Source: Actinacidiphila acididurans
GTDB taxonomy: Bacteria; Actinomycetota; Actinomycetes; Streptomycetales; Streptomycetaceae
Assembly (NCBI RefSeq): GCF_016918855.1
Contig: NZ_JADKYB010000006.1
Span: 404,044-468,043 of the forward strand
Direction of reading: 5' to 3'
DNA length: 64,000 nucleotides
Under the pieces are notes generated by a model. It saw nothing but the letters and a program-made list of their open reading frames with translations, was not told where the DNA came from and did not search any database. The position numbers and the translations under genes were made by a program. Of this stretch, positions 53,574-62,370 are shown in pieces. Each line of letters begins with the position of its first letter. The first letter of the stretch is position 1.

Positions 53574-54261
53574 CGCCACGCGCGGTGCGGACCGTAACGG
53601 AAGCAGAGCGGCCGACGACCCGGAGCGGGCCATCCGCGTCCTGCTCGTCGACGACCACCAGGTGGTCCGCCGCGGCCTGCGCACCTTTCTGGAGGTGCAG
53701 GGCGACATCGAGGTCGTCGGCGAGGCCGGCGACGGCGACGAGGGCGTGGCCCGCGCCGAGGAGCTGCGGCCCGACGTCATCCTGATGGACGTCAAGATGC
53801 CCGGCACCGACGGCATCGAGGCGCTGCGGATGCTGCGCGCGGCCGGCAACCCCGCGCGCGTCCTCATCGTGACCAGTTTCACCGAGCAGCGCACCGTCGT
53901 CCCCGCCCTGCGCGCCGGCGCCGCCGGATACGTCTACAAGGACGTCGACCCCGTCGCCCTCGCCGACGCCATCCGCTCCGTCCACGCCGGCCACGTCCTC
54001 CTCCAGCCCGAGGTCGCCGAAGCGCTCCTCACCGAGGACAACCCCGCCCCCGCCCACGGCCGTGGCTCCACCCTCACCGACCGCGAACGCGAAGTCCTCG
54101 CCCTCATCGCCGACGGCCGCTCCAACCGCGAAATCGCCCGCGCGCTCGTCCTCTCCGAGAAGACGGTCAAGACGCACGTCTCCAACATCCTGATGAAGCT
54201 CGACCTCTCCGACCGCACCCAGGCCGCCCTCTGGGCGGTACGCACGGGTATCCACAGCTGA
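53566..54261 (+). CDS. NarL/LuxR-family response regulator
   Basis: 231 aa. Receiver domain with LLVDDHQVVRRG, phosphorylation Asp in VILMDVKMPG and Lys in GYVYKD; LuxR-type DNA-binding domain LTDREREVLALIADGRSNREIARALVLSEKTVKTHVSNIL at the C-terminus. Partner of the overlapping kinase. Its gene ends at dispersed element copy C. Confidence 0.95.
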   Translation: MADATRGADRNGSRAADDPERAIRVLLVDDHQVVRRGLRTFLEVQGDIEVVGEAGDGDEGVARAEELRPDVILMDVKMPGTDGIEALRMLRAAGNPARVLIVTSFTEQRTVVPALRAGAAGYVYKDVDPVALADAIRSVHAGHVLLQPEVAEALLTEDNPAPAHGRGSTLTDREREVLALIADGRSNREIARALVLSEKTVKTHVSNILMKLDLSDRTQAALWAVRTGIHS

Positions 54262-54292
54262 GCCCTCCGGGCGGGTTCGCCCGGAAAACCCA

Positions 54293-54419
54293 GGGGCGCG
54301 AGGAACTGCGCGACCAGCCCTATTCCGTGGCGCGGGTCGTCACCGGCCCGAAGGGGCAGTTGCTGTCGTGTCCGGACCACCGGCCGGTGGCCGGTTGCTC
54401 GCGCAGTTCCCCGCGCCCC
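54293..54419. repeat. Dispersed intergenic element, copy C (inverted)
   Basis: Arms 54293-54313 (one mismatch) and 54399-54419 enclose a core that is the reverse complement of copies A and B (GGTCCGGACACGACAGCAA when read on the minus strand). Lies between the convergent response regulator and the hypothetical gene at 54444. Confidence 0.87.
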
Positions 54420-54443
54420 TATGTACTCCCGGCGAACCCCGAC

Positions 54444-55235
54444 TCAACCCCTTCGGCGCTCCGCCTCCTCGACGTACGCGTTGTACGCGGCCACCTGCGC
54501 CCGCCGGGCAGTCCTCTCGACGGGCCTGAGCAGCGCGGACCTCGCGGCGATCTGCGAGGCGGTGATCGCCGCCCCGTGACCGTCACCGGCGATCTCGACC
54601 AGGGCGGCCACCCGCTGGGCCAGCTCCAGGACCCGCACGGCCCGGGGCGGGTAGCCGGGCGCGAGGACTTCCCGTCCGCGCGCCGCACGGGCGCGGTACG
54701 CCTCGAGCGCCGCCTGGGCGGCCGGGCCCGCGCCGGCCACGTCGAGCTGCGCCAGCGCGTCCGTGGCGTCCCGCAGGGCCTCCGCGAGCTCCCGCTCGGC
54801 CTCGCCCAGCGACGGGACGTCGGCCGGCGGCGCGTCCCGTACCGGCAGGCACTGCCACTCCACCTCCACGTGCACGTCGCCCGCCGGACCCGCCTCCCGT
54901 ACGTCCGGCACCAGGCCCAGCGCCACGCCGCCCACGGCGACCGCGGCCTGCCCGGCCGTGAGCGCCCGGTCGTTGAACTCGGGGGGTCCCGACAGGCCCA
55001 GCGGATGCCCCGCGACCGGCAGCGCGAGCCGCAGCCCGGTCACCCCCAGGGCCCGCAGTCGGCCGAGCGCCAGCGTCAGCCCCACCGGTCCGTGGTCCTC
55101 CCCGGGCAGCCCGGCCACCCGGTGCACCGCGTCGTTCCCGGTGATCCGCGTGGCCACGTCGTCCGGGGACACAAGTCCGGCAAGCAGGGCATTTCCCCAG
55201 GCGACCAGCCGCCCTGAGCGAGGTTCATCAAGCAT
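54444..55235 (-). CDS. Hypothetical conserved protein
   Basis: 263 aa. N-terminal region LDEPRSGRLVAWGNALLAGLVSPDDVATRI, middle region with ALTLALGRLRALGVTGLRLALPVAGHP, and a C-terminal long helical segment ending EEAERRRG that may be a coiled coil. It is common in streptomycetes but I know no function. ATG at 55235. Diverges from the ABC ATPase. Confidence 0.75.
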   Translation of the reverse strand: MLDEPRSGRLVAWGNALLAGLVSPDDVATRITGNDAVHRVAGLPGEDHGPVGLTLALGRLRALGVTGLRLALPVAGHPLGLSGPPEFNDRALTAGQAAVAVGGVALGLVPDVREAGPAGDVHVEVEWQCLPVRDAPPADVPSLGEAERELAEALRDATDALAQLDVAGAGPAAQAALEAYRARAARGREVLAPGYPPRAVRVLELAQRVAALVEIAGDGHGAAITASQIAARSALLRPVERTARRAQVAAYNAYVEEAERRRG

Positions 55236-55358
55236 GCCCCCCAGCCTATGGACTGGACCGCTCATGCGGTGGCGTAAGTTTTCCCCGGGGAGTTCTTCTG
55301 GCTCGTGCCGTGCCCGGCACACCGGACTGCCGAGACTGCAATGGGAGACAACGCGCTC

Positions 55359-56150
55359 ATGAGCGATGTGCTGGAGCTGGTGGACGTATCCGTGGTCCGC
55401 GAAGGACGGGCTCTGGTGGACCAGGTCGCGTGGTCGGTGTCCGAGGGCGAGCGCTGGGTCATCCTGGGCCCCAACGGAGCGGGCAAGACGACCCTGCTCA
55501 ATGTGGCGTCCAGCTACCTCTTCCCGACCAGCGGCACCGTCTCGATCCTGGGCGAGAAGCTGGGCGGCGTCGACGTCTTCGAACTGCGTCCCCGCATCGG
55601 CATGGCCGGCGCCGCCATGGCGGACAAAATGCCCCGCCGGCAGACCGTCCTGGAGACCGTGCTCACCGCCGCGTACGGCATGACCGCCACCTGGCACGAG
55701 GGGTACGAGCAGGTCGACGAGGACCGCGCCCGCGCCTTCCTGGACCGGCTCGGCATGAACGACTTCCTGGACCGCAAGTTCGGCACCCTCTCCGAGGGCG
55801 AGCGCAAGCGCACCCTGATCGCCCGCGCCATGATGTCCGACCCCGAACTGCTGCTCCTCGACGAGCCCGCCGCCGGCCTGGACCTCGGCGGCCGCGAGGA
55901 CCTGGTCCGCCGCCTGGGCCGGCTGGCCCGCGACCCGATCGCCCCCTCCATGATCATGGTCACCCACCACGTGGAGGAGATCGCCCCCGGCTTCACCCAC
56001 GTCCTGATGATCCGTCAGGGCAAGGTCGTCACCGCCGGCCCGATCGAGCTCGAACTGAGCTCCCGCAACCTGTCCGTCTGCTTCGGCCTCCCGCTCGTCG
56101 TCGAGCGCCGCGGCGACCGCTGGACCGCCGCCGGCCTCCCGCTGTCCTGA
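55359..56150 (+). CDS. ABC transporter ATP-binding protein
   Basis: 263 aa. Walker A GPNGAGKTT (about 35-43), signature LSEGERKRT, Walker B LLLLDEPAAGLDLG. ATP-binding component of unknown substrate; no permease neighbour is visible, so it may work with proteins encoded elsewhere or be a regulator. ATG at 55359 is chosen because MSDVLELVDV starts the domain. Confidence 0.88.
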   Translation: MSDVLELVDVSVVREGRALVDQVAWSVSEGERWVILGPNGAGKTTLLNVASSYLFPTSGTVSILGEKLGGVDVFELRPRIGMAGAAMADKMPRRQTVLETVLTAAYGMTATWHEGYEQVDEDRARAFLDRLGMNDFLDRKFGTLSEGERKRTLIARAMMSDPELLLLDEPAAGLDLGGREDLVRRLGRLARDPIAPSMIMVTHHVEEIAPGFTHVLMIRQGKVVTAGPIELELSSRNLSVCFGLPLVVERRGDRWTAAGLPLS

Positions 56151-56268
56151 CGACCCCCCCCGTACCTGCCCTCTCGTACCGCCTCCCGCACAACATCCCC
56201 CCAACTGCGCCCGGTTCGGCCCTTTTCGGGACTGCCGTACCGGGTTCCGCCCGCCTACGATGGGTGAC

Positions 56269-56694
56269 GTGGACGCGTGGTTGTGGTGGCTGGTGGCAGC
56301 GGCAGGGCTCGGCATCCCGCTGGTGGTCACGGCGATGCCGGAATTCGGCATGTTCGCCGTCGGCGCGCTGGCCGGCGCCGTTGTCGCCGGCCTCGGGGCC
56401 GGCGTGGTCGCCCAGGTCCTGGTCTTCGTCATCGTCTCGGTCGCCCTCATCGCCGTCGTCCGGCCGATCGCCTACCGGCACCAGCGTCAACGGCCCGAAC
56501 TGCGCAGCGGCGTCGACGCCCTCAAGGGCAAGCAGGCCGTGGTCCTGGAACGGGTGGACGGCGGCGAGGGCGGCCGCATCAAACTGGCCGGCGAGATCTG
56601 GTCCGCCCGGGCCCTGGAGGACGGCCGGGTCTTCGACCCCGGACAGCAGGTGGACGTGGTCGAGATCGACGGAGCGACCGCGGTGGTCATGTAG
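56269..56694 (+). CDS. NfeD family membrane protein
   Basis: 141 aa. Two to three membrane segments in the first half, then a soluble OB-fold with GKQAVVLERVDGGEGGRIKLAGEIWSARALEDG and a final VEIDGATAVV. This matches NfeD proteins, which partner SPFH/stomatin proteins. GTG at 56269 lies 7 nt after TACGAT (56256-56261), making a leaderless message likely; an ATG at 56260 would overlap the -10. The SPFH gene follows. Confidence 0.9.
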   Translation: MDAWLWWLVAAAGLGIPLVVTAMPEFGMFAVGALAGAVVAGLGAGVVAQVLVFVIVSVALIAVVRPIAYRHQRQRPELRSGVDALKGKQAVVLERVDGGEGGRIKLAGEIWSARALEDGRVFDPGQQVDVVEIDGATAVVM

Positions 56695-56730
56695 CCATGT
56701 AGCCACCCATGTGCCCATCCATGTACCCAC
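56695..56730. repeat. Three 12-bp tandem units after NfeD stop
   Basis: CCATGTAGCCAC, CCATGTGCCCAT and CCATGTACCCAC, directly downstream of the NfeD stop and possibly including it in a fourth partial unit. The remaining gap to 56994 has no visible gene; a GGGAGTCGG ribosome site precedes the SPFH gene. Confidence 0.7.
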
Positions 56731-56994
56731 ACAGCCGTCACGCGGCCGTCGGCCGGCCCGAACCGGCCGGGAACCAGATGGAATCAAGCCGAACAATCCA
56801 GCCGAATCGGCACCACGACCGGCAAGCCGCCCGCGGGCAGTCTTGCGGCGGTCGCCCAGCGGGCATTCATCCAACAGGCGTGCACCAGGCCATCCGCCCG
56901 CCACGGACCGGGAATTCGCCGAACCCGGCCCACGGCACACCGATGGTCTGCCAAGATCGATCAGCAAACGGCCAAGCGGCGCGGGAGTCGGACC

Positions 56995-57963
56995 ATGCAG
57001 CCCATCATCATCGTCCTCATCATCCTGGTGGTGCTCGTCTTCATCGCGCTCATCAAGACGGTGCAGGTGATCCCCCAGGCCCAGGCGGCCATCGTGGAGC
57101 GCTTCGGCCGCTACACACGCACCCTCAGTGCCGGACTGAACATCGTCGTCCCCTTCATCGACACCATCCGCAACCGGATCGATCTGCGCGAGCAGGTGGT
57201 GCCCTTCCCGCCGCAGCCGGTCATCACCCAGGACAACCTGGTGGTGAACATCGACACGGTCATCTACTACCAGGTGACCGACGCCCGCGCCGCCACGTAC
57301 GAAGTGGCCAGCTACATCCAGGCGATCGAGCAGCTCACCGTCACCACCCTGCGCAACATCATCGGCGGCATGGACCTGGAGCGGACCCTGACCTCCCGTG
57401 AGGAGATCAACGCGGCCCTGCGCGGCGTCCTCGACGAGGCCACCGGCAAGTGGGGCATCCGCGTCAACCGCGTGGAGCTCAAGGCGATCGAGCCGCCCAC
57501 CTCCATCCAGGACTCGATGGAGAAGCAGATGCGCGCCGACCGGGACAAGCGCGCCGCGATCCTCACCGCCGAGGGCGTCCGCCAGTCCCAGATCCTCACC
57601 GCCGAGGGCGAGAAGCAGTCGCAGATCCTGCGGGCCGAGGGCGAGGCCAAGGCCGCCGCCCTGCGCGCCGAGGGCGAGGCCCAGGCCATCCGCACCGTCT
57701 TCGAGTCCATCCACGCCGGCGACCCGGACCAGAAGCTGCTGGCCTACCAGTACCTGCAGATGCTGCCGAAGATCGCCGAGGGCGACGCCAACAAGCTGTG
57801 GATCATCCCCAGCGAACTCAACGACGCGCTCAAGGGCCTGGGCGGGATAGTCAACATCCCCGGCATGCCCGGCGGCGGCGGTGGCGGCGGGACCGGCGGT
57901 GCCAACGGCACCACGACCGCCCCGGCGCCGCGCCGCGAGAACCCGCCCTTCGACAAGAACTGA
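56995..57963 (+). CDS. SPFH/Band 7 (stomatin/prohibitin) family protein
   Basis: 322 aa. One N-terminal membrane anchor, then the Band 7 domain (VPQAQAAIVERFGRYTRTLSAGLNIVVPFID) and a helical region with alternating Glu/Ala (AEGEKQSQILRAEGEAKAAALRAEGEAQAIR) that forms a coiled coil for oligomers. Gly-rich tail. Organises membrane microdomains together with NfeD. Confidence 0.94.
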   Translation: MQPIIIVLIILVVLVFIALIKTVQVIPQAQAAIVERFGRYTRTLSAGLNIVVPFIDTIRNRIDLREQVVPFPPQPVITQDNLVVNIDTVIYYQVTDARAATYEVASYIQAIEQLTVTTLRNIIGGMDLERTLTSREEINAALRGVLDEATGKWGIRVNRVELKAIEPPTSIQDSMEKQMRADRDKRAAILTAEGVRQSQILTAEGEKQSQILRAEGEAKAAALRAEGEAQAIRTVFESIHAGDPDQKLLAYQYLQMLPKIAEGDANKLWIIPSELNDALKGLGGIVNIPGMPGGGGGGGTGGANGTTTAPAPRRENPPFDKN

Positions 57964-58021
57964 CCGCCGCCCGGCGGCAGCCGCTACGGCCGGTCCCGAG
58001 CGGGGGCCGGCCGTACTGCTG

Positions 58022-58052
58022 TTCCCCCACAGCTCCGCGTGGGGGTACCCCC
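58022..58052. repeat. Short GC hairpin repeat, second copy
   Basis: TTCCCCCACAGCTCCGCG then TGGGGGTACCCCC. Same family as 6446-6476, with G-C swapped for C-G beside the loop. Located 60 nt after the SPFH stop in the 188-nt gap before the TauE gene, so it may end the SPFH transcript. Confidence 0.8.
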
Positions 58053-58151
58053 GCGAGGCATGACATGATCACACCGCGCCTTCCGGTCACCGCGGTCATC
58101 GGCTCACGGCCCCGGCCGGCGAGGCGGCGCGCGAGATCATGGAGAGGGTCT

Positions 58152-58916
58152 ATGTCACCAGCGGAAGCCCTGGCCGTCCTGGCGGCCGGAATCGGCGCGG
58201 GCACCATCAACACCATCGTCGGCTCCGGCACCCTCATCACCTTCCCCGTCCTGCTCGCGGTCGGCCTCGGCCCGGTCACCGCCAATGTGTCCAACGCCCT
58301 CGGCCTGGTCCCCGGCTCGATCGCCGGTGCCCTCGGTTACCGGGCGGAACTCGCCGGACAGCGCGACCGGCTGCTGCGGCTGGGCGCCGTCTGCCTGCTC
58401 GGCGGCGCGGCCGGGGCCGTCCTGCTGGTCACCCTGCCGTCCAAGGCGTTCGACGCGATCGTGCCCGGCCTGATCGGCGCCGCCCTCGTCCTGGTCGTCG
58501 TCCAGCCCAGGCTGGCCCGCTACGTGCAGGCCCGCCGCGACCGGGACGGAGCCGCCGTCCCCGTCCACGGCGGCCCCGCCCTCATCGCCGGACTGCTCCT
58601 GGCCAGCATGTACGGCGGCTACTTCGGCGCCGCCCAGGGCGTCCTCTACCTCTCCCTCATGGGCCTGCTGCTCGACGAGCCCCTCCAGCGGATCAACGGC
58701 CTGAAGAACGTCCTGGCCGCGATAGTCAACGGCATCGCCGCCGTCTTCTTCCTCGTCGTCGCCCACATGGACTGGGCCGCGGTCGGCCTGGTCGCGGTCG
58801 GCGCCACCATCGGCGGCGTGCTGGGCGCCCGGGTCGGCCGCCGCCTGCCGCCCGTCGCCCTGCGCGCCCTCATCGTCGTGGTCGGCGTCGTCGCCATGGT
58901 CCGCCTGCTGCTCTGA
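58152..58916 (+). CDS. TauE/SafE family sulfite/anion exporter
   Basis: 254 aa, about eight membrane segments. Family signatures: GAGTINTIVGSGTLITFPVLLAVGL in the first half and the repeated GGYFGAAQGVLYLSLM in the second. It may export sulfite or organosulfonates. ATG at 58152 with GAGAGG upstream. Converges with the HNH gene. Confidence 0.9.
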   Translation: MSPAEALAVLAAGIGAGTINTIVGSGTLITFPVLLAVGLGPVTANVSNALGLVPGSIAGALGYRAELAGQRDRLLRLGAVCLLGGAAGAVLLVTLPSKAFDAIVPGLIGAALVLVVVQPRLARYVQARRDRDGAAVPVHGGPALIAGLLLASMYGGYFGAAQGVLYLSLMGLLLDEPLQRINGLKNVLAAIVNGIAAVFFLVVAHMDWAAVGLVAVGATIGGVLGARVGRRLPPVALRALIVVVGVVAMVRLLL

Positions 58917-58976
58917 CCGCTGCCGGGACCGTACGGCCGACCGCTGCCGCCGTACGGCCTTACGCTCCCGGTCCGC

Positions 58977-59480
58977 TCAGGCCGGCAGCGCCAGCCACTC
59001 CGGCAGCGCCCCCCGGTCCCTGACCCCCAGCGCCAGCAGCAGCGCGTCCGCCGGGGTCGGCTCGAACGGCCGCACCAGCAGCGTCATCCCCGCCTGCTCC
59101 GGAGTACGGTCCGCCTTGCGCTGGTTGTCCTCCGCGCACGCCGCCACGGTGTTCAGCCAGGTGTCCCCGCCGCCGTGCGAACGCGGCACCACGTGGTCCA
59201 CGGTCGTCGCCCGACGCCCGCAGTACGCGCACCGGTGCCGGTCCCGGACCAGCACCCCTCGCCGCGACCACGGGGCCCGTTGTCGGAACGGCACCCGTAC
59301 GTACCGGCAGAGCCGGATCACCTGCGGCACCGGCATCTCCACCTCCGCCGCGCGGATCCGCAGCCCGGGGTGCGCCTGTTCCACGACCGCCTTGTCCTGC
59401 ATCACCAGCACGACCGCCCGCCGCAGCGACACCGTCGACAACGGCTCGAAGCTCGCGTTCAGCACCAGGGTGTCCCGCAC
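58977..59480 (-). CDS. HNH endonuclease
   Basis: 167 aa. CAYCGRRATTVDHVVPRSHGGGDTWLN with later CAEDNQRKADRT forms the HNH zinc-bound nuclease core. N-terminal domain (VLNASFEPLSTVSLRRAVVLV) is the common companion. GTG at 59480 is chosen because GGAGGT lies 7 nt upstream; a longer ORF starts 26 codons earlier without support. Confidence 0.88.
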   Translation of the reverse strand: MRDTLVLNASFEPLSTVSLRRAVVLVMQDKAVVEQAHPGLRIRAAEVEMPVPQVIRLCRYVRVPFRQRAPWSRRGVLVRDRHRCAYCGRRATTVDHVVPRSHGGGDTWLNTVAACAEDNQRKADRTPEQAGMTLLVRPFEPTPADALLLALGVRDRGALPEWLALPA

Positions 59481-60076
59481 GTCGCCCACCTCCCCGCACA
59501 CCGGCTCCGCCCCGCGGCGAAGTGGCTCCACTGTGCCTGCGGGCCTGTCGGTGGACAACGCAATTTCCCGCGAAAGGACGGCGCGTGACCGGGGGTGGGA
59601 AAACCGGAAAAGCTTGCGGAAAGCGGGAGTGAATCCACCAGGAGTGAACCCATGGGCAGCGCATTCGCCCAGCCCGGCGGAAACCGGCCGACGCGACGGA
59701 CCCCCGCGAAGGACTGGACGGAACGGGACGGACGTCCGCGCTCCGGATGGCGTCCCCCGTGAGACCGCTCATCCGGAGCGCCCGGCCGGCGCGGACACCC
59801 GGTGGTGAAGCGGGTTCCGACAGACGGCCGGGCACACGCGGCGAACGACCGCCGGGCGCGCCACCCCGCCGCCTCCGCCATCGCGGTGCCGGCCACCCCG
59901 GGACAAGGGGCCTCCGGGCGCATGACCGGGAGCCGCCGAGTCGCCGGGCAGGAGCCCACTGTGCGCCACGCCGGCCCGGGCGGGCAACGCATTTTCCGCC
60001 CGGGCCCCGACATCACCCGAAAGGGGCACCCCGCGGCAGCCCCGCCCGCCGGCCGGCCCGCTGCTCAGCCGGCTGC
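59481..60076. other. Intergenic region with one possible small ORF and a terminator
   Basis: About 600 nt. ATG at 59652 to 59762 could encode a 36-aa basic peptide (MGSAFAQPGGNRPTRR...) with AGGAG 7 nt upstream; weakly supported. An 11-bp stem GGCCCGGGCGG (59973-59983) / CCGCCCGGGCC (59996-60006) probably terminates the PEBP gene. The long ORFs here have atypical composition and I reject them. Confidence 0.5.
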
Positions 60077-60616
60077 TCAGCCCGCGGCCGGCACCTCGTA
60101 CTCGGCGATCAACTGCGCCCGCCCGAGCGTGTGGAACCGCAGGTTGAAGCCCACCACCGCGGGCGAGGCGGTCGCGTCCGGCCCCAGCTTCGCGGCGTCC
60201 ACGGCGTACACCGTGAACACGTAACGGTGCGGCCCGTCCCCGGGCGGCGGCGCCGCGCCCCCGAAGTCCTGCGAGCCGTAGTCGTTCCGCGCGTGCACCG
60301 CCCCGGCCGGCAGCCCGGGGAAGGACCCCGTGCCCGCGCCCCGCGGCAGCTCGGTGACCGACGCCGGGATGTCGAACAGCACCCAGTGCCAGAACCCGCT
60401 GCCCGTGGGCGCGTCCGGGTCGTAACAGGTCACGGCGAAGCTCCGGGTCCCCGCCGGGAACCCCTCCCACCGCAGATGCGGCGAGACGTTGCCCTTCGCG
60501 TACACCTGACCGTCCGGCAGGGTCGCACCCGGCACCACGTCCTCGCTCACCACCGTGAACTCCGGCACCGGCGGATGGAAGTCGTGGGGGAGCGGCCGCC
60601 GCGCTTGCTCGGTCAC
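60077..60616 (-). CDS. YbhB/YbcL family PEBP-like protein
   Basis: 179 aa. PEBP core: VSPHLRWEGFPAGTRSFAVTCYDPDAPTGSGFWHWVLFDIPASV and the later FTVYAVD. Cytoplasmic; bacterial members have uncertain ligand-binding roles. ATG at 60616. Reads in the same direction as the Spo0M gene upstream. Confidence 0.9.
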   Translation of the reverse strand: MTEQARRPLPHDFHPPVPEFTVVSEDVVPGATLPDGQVYAKGNVSPHLRWEGFPAGTRSFAVTCYDPDAPTGSGFWHWVLFDIPASVTELPRGAGTGSFPGLPAGAVHARNDYGSQDFGGAAPPPGDGPHRYVFTVYAVDAAKLGPDATASPAVVGFNLRFHTLGRAQLIAEYEVPAAG

Positions 60617-60663
60617 CTCAATACCTCCGGGTCGCTGGGAGCACTCGCCCCGAGCCTATGGCC

Positions 60664-61461
60664 CTAGAACCAATTGCGCCTGCCGCCGACCTCCTCCAGC
60701 CACTGATGGAGGTACCCCGCCCAGTCCGTCCGGTCGAACTCGTGCAGGCTCATCGTGAACGACCGGTACGTGTCGCTGCCCTCGCTGAACAGTCCCGGCT
60801 TCTTGTCCATCTCCAGCACCACGTCCATCTCCGTGCCGTCCGCCACGAAGGTCAGCTCCACCTGGTTCAGCCCCCGGTACTGCGACGGCGCGCGGAACTC
60901 GATCTCCTGGTAGAACGGCAGCCGCTGCCGGGTGTGCCGGATCACCCCCTTCTCCAGGTCCGCGGACTTGAAGGCGAACCCGAGCTGCCCGAAGGCGTCC
61001 AGCAGCGCCTGCTGGGCCGGCAGCGGGTGCACGTTCACCGGATCGACGTCCCCGGCGTCCAGCGCCCGGTCGATCGACAGCTCCGTGGTCACCCCGATCT
61101 GCATCCCCGTCAGATGCCGGCCCAGCACCGTCGTCACCGGCGTCTCCCACGGCACCTCCAGCGCGAACGGCACCTCGAAGACCGCCTCCGGCCGCAGCTC
61201 GAACGCCCCGCCCAACTGCTCCCGGTGGAACTCGATGTTCTGGTGGTACTCCGTGTCGTTGCCCTGCGAGTCCTCCCCCTCGACCTCCACCCGGGCCTGC
61301 AGCCCCACCGACAGCCCCTCGATCCGCTGCTCCACCGAGCCGCCGGTGATCCGCACCTGGCCGTGCACCACCCCGCCCGGCACGACGTCCGCGTCGGTCA
61401 GCACCGTCTCCACCGACGCCCCGCCGGCCCCCAGGCTCGCCAGCAGCTTCCTGAACCCCAT
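60664..61461 (-). CDS. Spo0M-like sporulation-control protein
   Basis: 265 aa arrestin-like protein with MGFRKLLASLGAGGASVETVL, GGVVHGQVRITGG, VPFALEVPWETPVT and RAPSQYRGLNQVELTFVAD. Family known as Spo0M/SpoOM, arrestin-like; role in sporulation in Bacillus, unknown here. ATG start. Diverges from the glycosylase gene. Confidence 0.92.
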   Translation of the reverse strand: MGFRKLLASLGAGGASVETVLTDADVVPGGVVHGQVRITGGSVEQRIEGLSVGLQARVEVEGEDSQGNDTEYHQNIEFHREQLGGAFELRPEAVFEVPFALEVPWETPVTTVLGRHLTGMQIGVTTELSIDRALDAGDVDPVNVHPLPAQQALLDAFGQLGFAFKSADLEKGVIRHTRQRLPFYQEIEFRAPSQYRGLNQVELTFVADGTEMDVVLEMDKKPGLFSEGSDTYRSFTMSLHEFDRTDWAGYLHQWLEEVGGRRNWF

Positions 61462-61544
61462 CGATCCGCCTTCCCGTTTGACCCGGACTTTGCGATCTTT
61501 ACGAACGCCGGGGCGCCCCGCACGGTTCCACTACGCTCGACCGG

Positions 61545-62183
61545 GTGATCACCGCACCCGCGCGGACCCCGCTGAGCCGTTCCTTCTTCGACCGGCCGGT
61601 CCTGGAGATCGCCCCCGATCTGCTCGGCCGCACCCTGGTCCGCACCACCGACAAGGGCCCCATCGAACTGCGCCTGACCGAGGTCGAGGCGTACGACGGC
61701 CCGAACGACCCCGGCTCGCACGCCTACCGCGGACGCACCGACCGCAACGCCGTGATGTTCGGCCCGCCCGGCTTCACCTACGTCTACTTCACCTACGGCA
61801 TGTGGCACTGCCTCAACCTGGTGTGCGGCCCTGAGGGACGGGCCGCCGGAGTCCTGCTGCGGGCCGGCGAGATCGTCACCGGCGCCGACCTCGCCCGCGC
61901 CCACCGGCCCGCCTCGCGCAAGGACAGCGACCTCGCCCAGGGCCCCGCCCGGCTCGCCACCGCCCTGTCCGTCGACCGCACCCTCAACGGCTGCGACGCC
62001 TGCGCCGACGACGGCGGCCCGTTCCGCATCCTGACCGGCACCCCGCCGGCTGCCGACCGCGTCCGCACCGGACCGCGCACCGGCGTCGGCGGTGAGGGCG
62101 CCGCCCACCCATGGCGCTACTGGATCGACGGCGACCCCACGGTCAGCCCCTACAAGGCCCACGTCCCGCGCAAGCGCGGCTGA
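61545..62183 (+). CDS. mpg: DNA-3-methyladenine glycosylase (AAG/MPG type)
   Basis: 212 aa. Removes alkylated purines. Motifs [29 protein letters not shown] with catalytic Glu, and [24 protein letters not shown] at 61545 lies 7 nt after TACGCT (61532-61537), so probably leaderless. Positioned upstream of tyrS. Confidence 0.93.
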   Translation: MITAPARTPLSRSFFDRPVLEIAPDLLGRTLVRTTDKGPIELRLTEVEAYDGPNDPGSHAYRGRTDRNAVMFGPPGFTYVYFTYGMWHCLNLVCGPEGRAAGVLLRAGEIVTGADLARAHRPASRKDSDLAQGPARLATALSVDRTLNGCDACADDGGPFRILTGTPPAADRVRTGPRTGVGGEGAAHPWRYWIDGDPTVSPYKAHVPRKRG

Positions 62184-62370
62184 CCGGCTCCGGGCCCTCT
62201 CCGGAGGGATACGGTGCCGCGGCCGCCGGCCGGCCGCGCCCCGGTGGCCCCGGCCACGGCAATCACCCGCGCGGGCGGTACCCGGGACCGCGTAGGCTCG
62301 TGAACCGTCCGGCTGCTTCACCGAACCGTCGGACCGAGAACCACCGGATCCCCAGAGGAGACACGCAACC

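Noticed and set aside
58140..59023. Alternative frame over the TauE gene
   Set aside because: The TauE frame has membrane segments and family motifs; the other frame is Arg/Pro-rich noise.
59447..60667. Large ORFs in both strands of the 59.5-60.1 kb gap
   Set aside because: Composition is Arg/Pro/Gly-dominated and no motif is visible; only a weak 36-aa ORF has a plausible ribosome site.
62298..62370. T-box leader upstream of tyrS
   Set aside because: Only about 70 nt lie between the likely -10 and the start codon, too short for a T-box, and no specifier or T-box sequence is seen.
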